NCBI GenBank assembly: GCA_013397865.1
Contig: VZTI01004092.1
Coordinates: forward strand, 780,149 to 844,148
DNA from: Struthidea cinerea
Taxonomy: Eukaryota; Chordata; Aves; Passeriformes; Corcoracidae
DNA: 64,000 nucleotides
Direction of reading: 5' to 3'
Shown here: one piece after another, positions 12,061 to 23,693 of the stretch
Layout of the letters: every line of letters starts with the position of its first letter
Position numbering within the stretch: the stretch's first letter is position 1
Made by a program: the position numbers and the translations under genes
The notes under the pieces: generated by a model
Database searches by the model: none
Told to the model about the DNA's origin: nothing
The model's input: the letters and a program-made list of their open reading frames with translations, nothing else

Positions 12061-15000
12061 CAACCTTATGATCTCTGAGGCTATCAGTGAGAGTATATTT
12101 CAGATATCTGACACATGGGGCATCTTGTTGCTGGAGGTATTTTTTAATGTGCTCCTTCATATGTTAAAAATTGAAGTATGTATTGATAATACTCATGGAC
12201 ATACTTGTTCTGTATCAGATCCACGTGCTGTGGAATGGTAGAAATCCCTCCTCAAATGCGTAAGGCAGTTACCTTGTCCATGGCTTACCAGGGCTGTTAG
12301 AGAAACCTCCAATGAAGAGAGGCTCATAAATGTTACTTTTCAACACTCACTGAGTTCTCCAGAGCCCCAGTGGTGTTCACTTCACTTGCAGAATATTCTG
12401 GGCTGTGTTCTCCTGTGTGCCAGACGGAAAATACAGTGTTACAGCTGTATCAGAGGAGGAGGGACTAAACCATCTGCACTGTTCAGACAGGCTGTGCAGC
12501 CCTGGGTGTGGGATATTTATTACAAATGATGCTGCTGTCTGCCATTTGCCAGGCACTCAAAAGTCTGTAACAAATCATCTCAGTAGGCACGCTTCGTACT
12601 AACCTGCTGTGGGCTGTCAAAGCTGGTGATTCAGAATGTATTTCAGAAGAGGAGATACCTCTTAAGAAATGTTTGCTAAGCACCCGAGGGAAATATGCCA
12701 GACGTGCCGTTCTGAGAGTCATTGTGGTCTGCGTTCGCTACCAGAAATTGGTCTCACCAGTGGATTCCAAAATAGAGTTGTGTCCCTCCCATCTCACGTT
12801 CTCATGGTAATGGAGATGCTGTAGCAAGGTGCAGCTTGATGAGTGTGATACCAGGGCTTTTCAATCAACCCCATCCTTTTGGATACTTTTCCCAATATAG
12901 TCTCTGGGAATGGCCAGCTTTGGATCAGATTTCGTATAACTTCTTTGTAGCTAATAGAGTAAACACTTTGCGGTTCACATCTGCAGAGAATCTTTTAGAA
13001 AGATTCTTCTTGAAAACAATTTTGGTTTTAAGTAGATGAGATAAATTATATCAGATTTTTATTTGGCCATCTCAGTGAAGTAAAATCATCAGGTTTTTAG
13101 CCCTGAAGTGGACAGGTTTACATTGTTTCAGAATGGTCCTGATAGCATCACTTCCTTACATCTTTCCCTAAGAGCAAGACTCTGAATGTTCTTGTGCATG
13201 CATATCTTTTTATCAGAAATCCTCTTCCACTGAGTTACTACATCCATTGTCATTTTGTTTTTGTCCTTGGCAACTGCTTGGTTTAATACTTTTTGCTGAA
13301 GACTGGATTTTCAGTAATTGTCAGCTTAAATGTATGAGACATATCTTGATTCTTTAACATCCAGTTATCAAGGTGACAGAATAATAATGTTCAACTGTTA
13401 ACCCAAATTCCTTCAAATTTTTAGAAAGGACTTTTCTCTCTTCATAGCTTGTTTACGTACGGATAGATGTTTTAAGCTACTCTAGCATGGCTCTTAAATG
13501 CTTTGCTTTCGAAATTTTCTTCTCCTTACATTGTATTTAATTTTTTGTTTGGTTTCAATGGCTAATTTTTACATTTGATTTTTCTTTTAATTACTGTTTG
13601 CATCACATGTTGTTGTAGAAGGAATTAAAAGATTGCTTGCCCGTCTGAAAGAAAACAACTGCTCTATTGTGATTGTTTTCTCTTCTGGCTAGTGGGACTG
13701 CAGTTAAAAAAGATGTGTTATCTTATATCACAAAAATACCCTCTGAAACAGCAGTAAAATGCTCTTCATAAGGAAGATTTTATTGCTGTTTAGAAAACAC
13801 TTTTTTCAGCCAAATGGTGCAGGTCTCTTGAGCAGAGAGTGGCTGGTTGTGTGTGATCTGTTCACAGGGCAGTTAGTTTGTGAGCTGGAGTTAAAGGTAA
13901 AGAGAACAGCACCTTCGGGACTTCTTCCCACACTGTTAGGGCCAAATTCAACTAACCCAGCATGTTGCAGGGGGAAGAAATCCACACCAAACCCTAATCA
14001 GCCATTTTATAGATGTCATTTTTGGCTTTGCATCTGTTTGCTCAATTAACAAAAGCAGGAAAAAAAATACAGCAGAACAAACTTATTTGTTGAACTACTG
14101 AATGCTTTTATTAAGGTCCTTAAAGTATTAGTATTTTTTGTAACAAAGGAACACCCATACCACTATGTTGCAGGTTTCTTTCAGAGTTCACCTGAAGTTT
14201 GTATTTTTAATGTTCCTAGCGACAATAAAAACTAAAAGTTGAAAGGCTTTAAGGTTAAAGGTTTCTTTTCTAGTTCAATTGCTGTCAGCTTTCAAAACTA
14301 GTTATCAAACCTGATGTATAATTAATTTGATATTTAATCTCTGAAGTCTGATTTAAAATTTTACACCAGTTATGAAATTATGGTAATGTATTCATTATTT
14401 TCATCACAGAACTTGCTTCCTAGGAAATAGGTGCTGAGAATTTAAGTAGTTGGGAAGCTGCACATTAATTTTATTAGTCTTTTATTTAGCTGCACATTAG
14501 CTAGATGAATAGATGCAAAAGATTTTATCTACAAAACTGTAATAAGAGATTAATGAAAACATGAGGTGCTGTAGATGTTTACCAGAAGTGTTTAGAGTGT
14601 CTTCTTGTACTTGGCGCTGTCTGAAAGCAAAACTTTAGTTTGCTTAATTTGATGTGGACTTGTTGCACTAAAACAAAGACACTTTGTTTAATCTCTGCTG
14701 ATAATCCCTCCATTTTAGCCAGCTGGTTGAGGCAATTTTTCTTTTCTTACTTTTTTTTGAGAATACCAAGACAGCAGCATTTGACTTCACCATTGTGTGT
14801 AGCTGGGCTACTGTCTCGTGACTGGAGAGCACCCTGGTTAATTCTGGTGTTGTTTTTTTTTTTTTTATTCCCTCATGAAACATTCCATGTAGCATTAATA
14901 ACTTGTGCCACCAGTAAACTTCATCTGTTGCTAATGAGTCAGGTGATGGGTTTCTTTTCTGAGGTGTTTCTAAATTATAGGAGGGTTTGGATACCATTTT

Positions 15001-15836
15001 TTATTACATTGAGTTTCTGGATTCGTATGGCGAGTGCTCCCCTATCTCTTATCTTCCCATCAGCTGTTTCTGGAAGAAAATCTTCATGTTGTTTTAGCTA
15101 CAGGGAGAGATGTGCTAGCTGATGTGCTGACTGCATCAGGAAATGTGCATTGTTATCATGCAAATAATTCTTACCACTGAAGAAACACAGTGATCAGTGT
15201 AAGGTAAAGATCTGCTTGAAGTCTTGACTTTAACACCTCTTGATTCAGACACTGTTGGGCTCCTATTCCTAAAATTTGGGGCAAGCTAGTTTCCCACAGC
15301 CTTCATCCTTTGCCTCCTCCAGTGCTGACCTGAATGCTTTGTTTTTAGAAATCGAAGTTCCCTAGCCTCAGGAAATGAAGTCCACCCCCCATCTCTTAAA
15401 GCCACCATGGGACGATTTGACTCACATGCAGCAGCCCAGTTAAATTTTCAGGATCTGTTAATATTTTCATTGGCATTCCTTACCTTGTCATATAAGTGGT
15501 GCAGAACAGCAAGGAGCAGTGTAACAAACTGATGAGAGGTTTTGGGAGACATTCAGAGGCAGAAGAGGTAGTTGAGTGCTGTGCAGTTGAACAAGAACAG
15601 TTTAAGAGTGGTGACTGGTCTTTTAGCTTGGATGCAATGTGCAACAGACGTGGTAATATTAAACCAAGTTTGTGAAGCATAGTGCAATTATTTTTTCTTT
15701 TAGTTAGGAATTTAATGCACCATTTTTGATCTTGTTACGATATTGAAAGGCAGTGACAAACTAATTGAAAAGCTGGAACTGCTACATACAGCCAAACAAA
15801 GCAAAGGAAAAGGCCCAGATAACACTTCCAGTTCTT

Positions 15837-15849
15837 AAAAAAAAAAAAA
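15837..15849. repeat. Poly-A run (13)
   Basis: Thirteen As with no recognisable element body or target-site duplication next to it. Confidence 0.85.
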
Positions 15850-16547
15850 TCCCAGTCATACTAAATTCCATGTAGATCTTCAGCAGTGTATAATTCCCCT
15901 GCTCCTAATTTTTGAATCCATAAGATGAAGAACTTTGTTCAGCCTTTGGGATCTTTCCTTTGACTGTCAATCACACACCCAGTTGTGGTGATGGAGCTGT
16001 GTGATGTGGTCAGTCCTGTTTCCTTCATTGCTTATTTATCTTCCTATCATCACTTTCTTTTTCTTGAGGTTAAGCAATTGAGCTTTCCAAACACTGCCAT
16101 TTTTCTCCATGATTTGGTGACTAACCCTAACTAAGGTGAAGTGAGTTTTGAGCAGCTAAAAGCCCAATCAAAACCTTTCAGAACAGGCTTTTTTCTCATT
16201 TTCAAAACAAAGTAGCATTTTTGGGAAGAGTTTTTCCTTGGTTTCCTTCTGCTGTATGCCCCAGAATGTAAATATTTTTATTTGTGTACCAAAACTACAA
16301 AAAAACCCCAAGCAAAACAAAAAAAAGCCAGACAACACAGCTATGTCAGTATATTCATTATCTTTTAAATTCAGATGTTACGGTTAAGGATATGGCCAGC
16401 TAAAATATTTTGTGGGGGCAGACCTTAAAAACAAAGAAGTGACGGAGGAAATTTTGGGGTAAATGTCATAAGTTGGACACTTCTCTGTGTCTCTTAGGAC
16501 TACGAAGTGCTTGGATATCTTAGGCAATGATAGCACCATCCTCAAGG

Positions 16548-16842
16548 AGGGCAGTGGAGGGTAGGTGCTGATCTGTCTCTGGGAACCAGCGACAGGATGC
16601 GAGGAAAAGGAATAAAGTTGCAGCAGAGAAAGTTCAGGTTGGACAGAGGAACAGGCTCCTCACCATGAGGGCACTGGAACGGAGAAGTGGTCACAGCTCC
16701 AAGCCTGACAGAGTCCAAGGCATGTCTGGACAGTGCTCTCAGTCATATGGTTTAGTTTTAGGTAGTCATGCAACAAGCAGGGAGTTGGACTCGATGATCC
16801 CAATGGGTCCCTGCCAACTTGAAATATTCTATAATTCTATAC
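16548..16842 (+). mobile_element. CR1 LINE 3' end
   Basis: A 5'-truncated CR1 copy in sense with ERC1. Landmarks are ccagcgacaggatg (about 16587), gaagtggtcacagctccaagcc (about 16682-16703), ggagttggactcgatgatcc (about 16780) and gggtccctgccaactt (about 16805). The end is the typical CR1 octamer tail, attctata repeated about twice. All coding sequence is lost. A 68-codon frame across it is not a gene. The 5' boundary is approximate; the 3' boundary is clear. Confidence 0.9.
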
Positions 16843-19002
16843 TATACATTGTAGAGTCTAATATTTCATAACACAAGGTACATTGGCACTTCCAAACTAA
16901 GTAACGTATTAATTCACTGGGTCCCATTTTCCATGCAGGTTTTTTCAGTCATGTTGACTATTTTATCAGTTTAACTCATGTTGAGGAGCAAAGTGTTCTT
17001 TAACACATCTGAAGTTCATTTGTCCATCAGGATAAGGAGCTGCAGCAACAGTGGAGTGTCCTGTGGGTGGTGGTAATGCTACAGCAATGAAGGCTCGAGC
17101 TCAGCAATCCTTCTGACATGGCTGACGGACACATAGAAGTATTTCTGAGTTAGATGAGTAAAGCAGGCTGTTTCTATAGCAAGATCTGCAAGTTTGTTCC
17201 TAGTGTGTGCTTCATTGTGTGAAATACAGCATGTGTGTGTACACTTTATATTGCAGGGAAGCTTTTGTGGTGGCTCAAAATCATTCTAAATGTTTACTTA
17301 ACCTGGATTATTCTAAAAACACTGTTGTGTGTTAGCCACGTAAATGTGAAGGAAAAGTATGTTAAAATATAATATTAAGATTCAAATTAACTTACTCATA
17401 TTTTCAGTTAACATTTTAGCAACTTCTATTTTACAAGAATAACATCTGAAATTATGTTAGAAAAGATAAGCAGATGCAGATAATAGCTTACATTACATTA
17501 ATGTGTAGCATGAAAATCCATACAAGGAATTAGCAGCTGTATGTATGCTGATATGCATTACAGTAAAAGGTAGTGAGATTAGTGTCAAAATGAAAAAGTA
17601 TTGACATTAGTACAGAAAAAAATAATTTCATAAAAGCCTTAATAAATAAAAGGGCCTATGTAGCAATTGGTCTTCTGAGGGAGGAAAAATCTTCCCAAAG
17701 ACTGATGGGTAGCAAAGTGACTTGCCACTTTTCAGGAATGCCTGATGGTCCACTGGTCTTCTATTGTTTATATTTGTCTTCCTGTTTTGAAATAATTTTA
17801 AAATGTGAAATCTTCTCATTTGAAATTTTTTATTGCTTATTGTGATTGTTTGACTTTAGTCCCCATGGTGATGTGCTGTATTTCAGCACTGGAAATTCAA
17901 CAGTTTCACAGAGAAGTGGAAAGATGTGGCTTTTTTTAAGTGATGCAGCTTTGTTTCATTAAAGAGTAAAGCCATTGATATTAACAGCTGATTTCAGTCT
18001 CCTGATTAGGAAAGCTTAGGGGATTTTTTCATGAGGCACATGGCTTAAATTGGGCACCCAAAATCAAAGGATGTTAAATGATTAATTCTAAAAATCTTAG
18101 CCTGTCTTTAGTTGAAAGACTTTGGGATTTATATTTTTAAATCAGAAGCCTGAATTTGATTCTTCTTCCTTTTATCTAATATATTCCACTGTAACAGTGC
18201 TTGATGTGACATACCGTGAAACGGAGGAAAATTTGAAATAATGGAAAAGAATTTTCACTTTTGAGGGCAAAATACTTTAGGAGCTGGACCTCAAAAAAAG
18301 ATGGTTATCTTAAAATTGCTATTAAAAATGCAAAAGAAATTGTTATTTCCAGAATGAGTGGGATTCTTCACTGTAATTCAACATAAACATTCTCATTAGA
18401 TTTTTCTTCTTTTATATATGACTGTAACATTTTTTATTATTTGATTTGAGGTGATGCTGAGAATAAACATCTTCTGGGATGAGGTACTTTTGTTTTGTTG
18501 TTTCTGCTGGTTCCAGTTGGTCTCTTACTTACAGCTTTATTTCGTTGAACGTGAACTGGGTCTCCAGCTTTAATTAGAATCACCAGAATTCTTTCTCTCT
18601 TTTTTTTAGTCCCGTTTTGCAAAGATGTTTCTGTAGGAATGTGTGCTTATGGTAATGTTTAATGCACTGTATCTCTAAGAAGTTCATTAGCCCTTTATTT
18701 TATGATGAGGATCCCACATGCACATTGCAAGTTGGTGTTTGCTCAGTTGCTATACGTGCAAACAGTAGTGCTCTCTAGAAAACATTCATAAACCTCTAAG
18801 CTATTGCCATCATTGTACATAATTCATTCTCTTTTTACTATCTTTAATTTTGTGCAGGTTTTTTCAGTTTTAATAAAAATACTCTTAGAGATTAAGGATT
18901 TCTTTAAAACTTCACTCCCCCTTTGATAGGGATATGTGCTCTGTATATGTGCCGTTGCATTCAAAAGAGTTGTAAGAACATTAAGCTTACGAAATGAAGC
19001 TG

Positions 19003-19019
19003 AGGAGGGAGGGAGGGAG
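19003..19019 (+). repeat. GGA/GGGA purine repeat
   Basis: gaggagggagggagggag: three GGG runs plus a GG run. It is a weaker G-quadruplex candidate than the tract at 37.5 kb and otherwise a short simple repeat. Confidence 0.75.
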
Positions 19020-19832
19020 TTGCAGATCTTTGTTTCTTTCATTGTGTTTCTTCCTTCCTAATTAGCTTCCTTGTGCACATATATTATGAAAAATTTTCCT
19101 CTTGACTGTCTCCTCATAAAATGTTTCAGTTGCAGCATGCTCACTTAAGACACGTACTTTCTGTATTTTATTTTATTGTTCCAGTTCAGTATGTGGTTCA
19201 ATTCTGCACATTGTGCAGTGGTGGTGCAAAGATGAAATTGTTCTATAACAATCATCAGTAGTATTGCAGTGTTTAAAATAACAACAGAACTGTCTTACTG
19301 AGCTGTGAATGGGGTGATAGCTATTAAACAAGCTTTTGAGGTCTCTTGATATTAAAAATATGAGTATTTATTTAAATATCTTTAAAGATTATTTGCATAT
19401 ATGAAAGATGATTCTCTGACTGGCTTTTAAAACTGAAAGTTATCTGGCAGAGAAGGAAGAGCATTCTTTACTGAACCACAGTACGAAGTCTTCAGAGTTT
19501 CACAGAACTTTCATGGTGCAAATTAGTTAAAGGGCTGTGGAGTTGTATATGCTGAACCTTTTACATGATTATCTGCATGTGGTTGTGTAAGAGTGAGACT
19601 TTTCCTTTGGTACCATGGGCACTGAGATGTGTTTTTATGTATCAAGTGACTCCAAGCCTTTTTGGTTTTATAGATTTGGAGTTTCATGTGACCTTTTCAG
19701 CTTTACAGAATTAAACAGTTGGGGAAATTTTAGTTAATGCCACAGATAACTGTATCATTTCAAAGGTTTATGGCCCAGCTTTTGTTCCTTTTTGACATCA
19801 AGGATATGGAGGGATAGTTGTGTATTGCACAT

Positions 19833-19888
19833 GATTCAAAGCCAGGTTAAATGGAGCTCTGAGCAACCTGGTCTAGTAGAAGGTTCTA
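19833..19888 (+). mobile_element. Short CR1 LINE 3' fragment
   Basis: About 55 bases resemble the CR1 3' UTR: attcaaagccagg, then aaatggagctctgagcaacc and tggtctagtagaagg. The terminal block (ttggactagatgatc to the octamer tail) is missing, so this is an internal scrap of the 3' UTR. It is short, so confidence is moderate. Confidence 0.65.
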
Positions 19889-21600
19889 TGAAGATCGATC
19901 TCAGTATTACAAGCACTAGGTAATTTCCAGACTTCCATTTTTTAACTTAGTAAAGTTTCTCTTTGTCTCAAAACATCTACCTAATATATTAGAATGTAAT
20001 TTATTTTGGTTCAGACGTGAGAAGAGGGATGTCAATAGCACATATTCTTATAATTGCTCCTTTTTTGGAACTGCATAATATATTTGAAAACATTTTGGAC
20101 CATGCAGGAGATTACCTATTTCTGACGTGTTTTGATGAGGGTTGTAGCTTTATTAATATTGTTGTCCTTATCCAACTAGTAGGATATAGTAATAAAGATC
20201 AGTTTCCCAATATGTGAATCTAGCTTTGCAAGTTTATAAAAAAATACTTAATTCCTCTAATTTTGATTTTAAAGTTGAGTAAAATTCTCATATGGAATTG
20301 AATGTGTTGGGCTGACATATTTTCATTTTCTGCATTGACTTAGCTGTACTTTCTGTTCTTATTTTATTGGACAGATAGAACCATGTATTGTACAAGCTGA
20401 ATTGGTGCCAACATAATATTTCCAATAAGTTGTTTAATCACTGAGCAAGTCTGCTTTCAAACTGGGCAGTGTGCCCACTGCCAGTGTGCAGCACTGGGTT
20501 AGAATAACTCAGCAGTTACACTGATTGTGTTTAAAAAGCATCCTGACTCAAATCAGCTGTAACTCTTGGACAGGGTAGTTAAGTATGCCAATAATTTTTT
20601 AACATCATCAGAAAAGGACTTTCCTTTTTTATTGGTCTCCAGAGGCCATCAGCACTTTTTCACCCTAATAGTTTGTTTTAGCACCAAGGAAAATTTGCTG
20701 TCTTCGCAATATTCCCAGCCTCAGTTGGCTTACACTGGAAAAGGCAGAGCTCAGAGTTGAACCTACGTATTTTTGGAGAAACTCAAAACACTGACTGGTC
20801 ATATGCCACATAGTTTGAACATAAATATGTCACAAAGAGATATGTTCTTGATCGTGCTTTTGTTATGAGTTCTGAAGAAAATATTAAAGAAGGGTTGTTT
20901 GTGATCTGTTGTAAAAGTATTTCTGCAACACAGAAGAGACAGTCTTCCCCGTCTGTGTGGATAACATACCAGATCCGAAGCTGGTATATCAGTCTGTTTT
21001 CTAAACAGTAAATTAAAGAGCCGTCTCTACTACTCGCATGATGTTTTGGGGAAATCTTGCAACCAAAGAATCTGTCTTTTATTCCAAAATCCAAACTCCA
21101 GTTATAATTATGGAGAAAAGGGCTGAGGAAGCAAAGCTGGCCTGTTTTGTTTTGATTGGACTAAAAGTTTAGACTCAAGCTCTCTGTGGTCAGGAGGCTG
21201 AGATTAAAGGGTCTGTAATTAGATTCAATACTCCATGTGTCTTAATGCCCTGAAAGGCCAAACCCCGTCTGCAGGCAGTGGTAGCTGCCAGGATCATCAA
21301 AAATAGTCCATAGATGCAAGTGAAAAGGAAATTATGCATGCTTTCTGAAATAGTTTGTTCTTTCTTGTTGTGTCTTGCTTCTGTAAAAAGAAAGGACAGG
21401 AAATCCTGCAAAATACCAAGAAAACAAGGTAGATCTTGAGGTTGAAAAGAAATTGTTTCACTTCTGAAAACAGATTGCCTAATTCTTGTAGGTAATCCTC
21501 TGGATTCAAGTCATAGTTTTGCTTTTTGCTTCTCCTGTTTTCCTCACATTGGATACAGTGGTACCCAAAGCAAAATAGGTTATTAGATGTGTGTGGTTTT

Positions 21601-21620
21601 GTGTGTGTGTGTGTGTGTGT
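21601..21620. repeat. (GT)10 microsatellite
   Basis: Ten perfect GT units, preceded by an interrupted GT-rich stretch (atgtgtgtggtttt). Located 319 bp upstream of exon A. GT repeats near splice sites can bind CELF-type or TDP-43-type proteins; whether this one does is unknown. Confidence 0.9.
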
Positions 21621-21939
21621 GAACAGCCAAGAGTTTTCTTCCCCAAAGTCAGAAGAGGACAAGTGCATCTTTTGATTTATAGTTTATACCAAATAAAAAT
21701 TAATGGTTTTGGTTCAGAAATTTCCTCGTTTAGGTTAATAGTAATGAGCAAAATGAAGCATTCTTTTAGATGAATTAGCAGTTGAGGGTAATGCTTGAGG
21801 ATGAGTTTGGTGCTGGTGACCCTCCTCAAAGGAAGGGGTGGCACTCGACAGTTCCACTGTTCCCTGGCCCAGCTGCCCAGCACCGGGGCTGACGGGAAAC
21901 AGCTCCGGACTGCGCTCTGAGCGCTCTTCTCTTTTGCAG

Positions 21940-22075
21940 GCAAGTTAAAGATCAAAATAAGAAAGTAGCAAATCTGAAGCACAAAGAACAAGTGGAGAAA
22001 AAGAAGAGTGCACAGATGCTGGAGGAGGCCAGGAGACGAGAGGATAACCTTAATGACAGCTCCCAACAGCTTCAG
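21940..22075 (+). CDS. ERC1: ERC1 (ELKS) coding exon A, coiled-coil rod segment
   Basis: Internal exon of ERC1, a cytoplasmic scaffold that binds RIM, liprin-alpha, Bassoon/Piccolo and Rab6 at active zones and cortical secretion sites. The acceptor is a good pyrimidine tract ending in cttttgcag (AG 21938-21939). The donor is cag|gtaaca after 22075. The first base completes a split codon (Arg in the family), and 45 codons follow, starting QVKDQNKKVANLKHKEQ and ending NDSSQQLQ. This matches my memory of vertebrate ERC1 and differs from the paralogue ERC2, which I recall as reading KHNQQLEKKK and MADNSQHLQ here. The segment is rich in Lys, Glu and Arg, has no proline or cysteine, and fits continuous coiled coil. 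By counting back from the C-terminus of the remembered human long form, it falls near residues 785-830 of about 1,116. A 129-codon minus-strand frame over this exon is a shadow. Assignment to ERC1 is secure; isoform usage cannot be read from DNA. Confidence 0.96.
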
Positions 22076-23665
22076 GTAACATAGGAATTGAATTAATGCA
22101 ATGAGGACAATCAGGCAGGCTTAGCTGCCTGGCTCTCTGCTCTACCTCCTGATCTGTTTTCGTAGCTGTTACCTAAGAAATTTGTTACTGATTGTTTAAA
22201 AGGACACATCTATCCTACAGCACTTCAAAGAAAGCAGTCTCTCTCAGCTGCCTTCATATCTTACTCAATTTTCATAAGAGGAAAAAATGCTTTTAACTGC
22301 CAAGTTGGTTATGAAGTGCATAGTTGAAATAATTATATCAATTCTGTGTTGAGATTGGTGTGACATTTCTTTCTTCTCTGCTCTTCTAACAGCCTTTTTC
22401 TTTAGCTGTTTTGTGTATTTTCCCAGCTGGTTTTACCTTATACTGGTGTCTTTTCTTCAGTAAATGAAAGATAACCAAGTAAGTATCCTTAGAGTAAGCT
22501 GGAATTGTTGTGGGGTAACTGCAGGACCATGTTTTCTATGTGTAGTCATCCTTGTTTACTCTACCTCATGAATTCTTGGTGTGCTTACTAGTCAGTTGGC
22601 TTTATTTCTGAAATGATCATGCTGCTGCCCCACAGAGTTATCTGGTTACCTCAAATCTGCCCAGGCATAAGAAAGTCACTGGTATAAAAGCAAGTAAAAT
22701 ACTTCTCAGAGTGCAGTGTGTTGAGATTAGCTGCAGGAGGTTTATCAAACGGTAAGTTTCCAATTGCTGTCATAAAAATATTGAACTATTGGCGTGAAGT
22801 AAAGCAAAGATACCATGATGCTAAGTGTGGAGATAATAGACATTTTGACTGTGTTTTCTTTAATTTAAAAAATCAACTTTCTTTTTGGTGAGCGAAAATA
22901 AACATGGTAACAATACGCTCCCCTGTAGTCTTTCATTTTGTAAATCTTTAAAGAGCAAGCCTTTCTTTGGTGTTTTCCTTTGTTATCCTAGGTTAAATCC
23001 TGTTTCTTTTTACCAGCCACATATCTTAATACATCTACCATGAAGACACAGAATACATCCTCAGAGTTCACTAGTAAAGATAAATTCTCTCCTTAATTCA
23101 AACAGATACTCCTTTACTTTGTTCTGTGGGATGCTGGGGGGATGTTTTCAGCTAAAACTCTGAAAGAACTACAGAAATATGTGTCCATGTGGAATGCTCT
23201 CAGATGCACCATTTTGTGGTTTTCCCCATCAGCTGCAGTCCTGTATGTACAGGGCACTGAAATAGTTAAGTTCCAAGTGTACGAAAATGATTTCATAACT
23301 GCAGCCCTTCATAAAAGGAGGGAACGTGGGATTTCTACATCTGCTAATGGGTTTTGTGGCTGTAATGCTATGGCAATTCACAAGGCTCTCGTTATGTGGC
23401 AGCTAAGTTTAAATAACACAATCCTCCTGGTATTAATGAAATGTCTTTAAAAATTCCTAAAGCTACTACAATGTTTGGTTAGATTTCTAATCTGCATTTG
23501 AGTAAATCTGTATTTCAAGTTCAAGAAAAGACAGCTGGTACTTGACATTTGCCTTGCAGTTATGTGGATGGTGGATTTATTGAATGACACCATTCCATCA
23601 GATCATCATCTTTGTTTTTATGTAGCACTTTCAGATTTTAAAAGGGATGGCTTCCTTTCCTGGCT

Positions 23666-23693
23666 TCCCCCGCCCCACCCCCCCACCCCCCAC
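23666..23693 (+). repeat. C-rich tract; G-quadruplex potential on minus strand
   Basis: A 28-base block of five C runs separated by single G or A bases: ccccc g cccc a ccccccc a cccccc a cc. The complement has four or more runs of at least four Gs with one-base loops, which satisfies the canonical G-quadruplex rule. The + strand could form an i-motif or bind poly-C proteins in the pre-mRNA. It lies about 1.6 kb downstream of exon A. Confidence 0.85.

Larger units (their letters stand above)
1..21939 (+). other. ERC1: ERC1 intron upstream of exon A (3' part)
   Basis: No supported coding exon is visible here. The exon expected just upstream in ERC1, encoding the segment that ends AELESLTSR, is not recognisable and probably lies before the window. 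The stretch contains a poly-T/N gap at 3614-3709, a long CR1 relic at 6857-7735, CR1 3' ends at 16548-16842 and 19833-19888, a 16-base T run at 1663-1678, a 13-base A run at 15837-15849, a purine repeat at 19003-19019 and a GT microsatellite at 21601-21620. AT-rich blocks near 6040-6180 and 11860-12120 hold paired homeodomain-type sites. Elsewhere I see only unannotated AT-rich intron sequence. Confidence 0.85.

Noticed and set aside
14640..15122. 160-codon + strand open frame, the longest in the window
   Set aside because: Composition is Phe/Leu/Ser-rich as expected from T-rich intron DNA, it runs through a poly-T block, has no recognised family, and overlaps an equally open minus-strand frame.
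21677..22066. 129-codon minus-strand frame
   Set aside because: It is the antisense shadow of ERC1 exon A, whose + strand frame and splice sites are clear.
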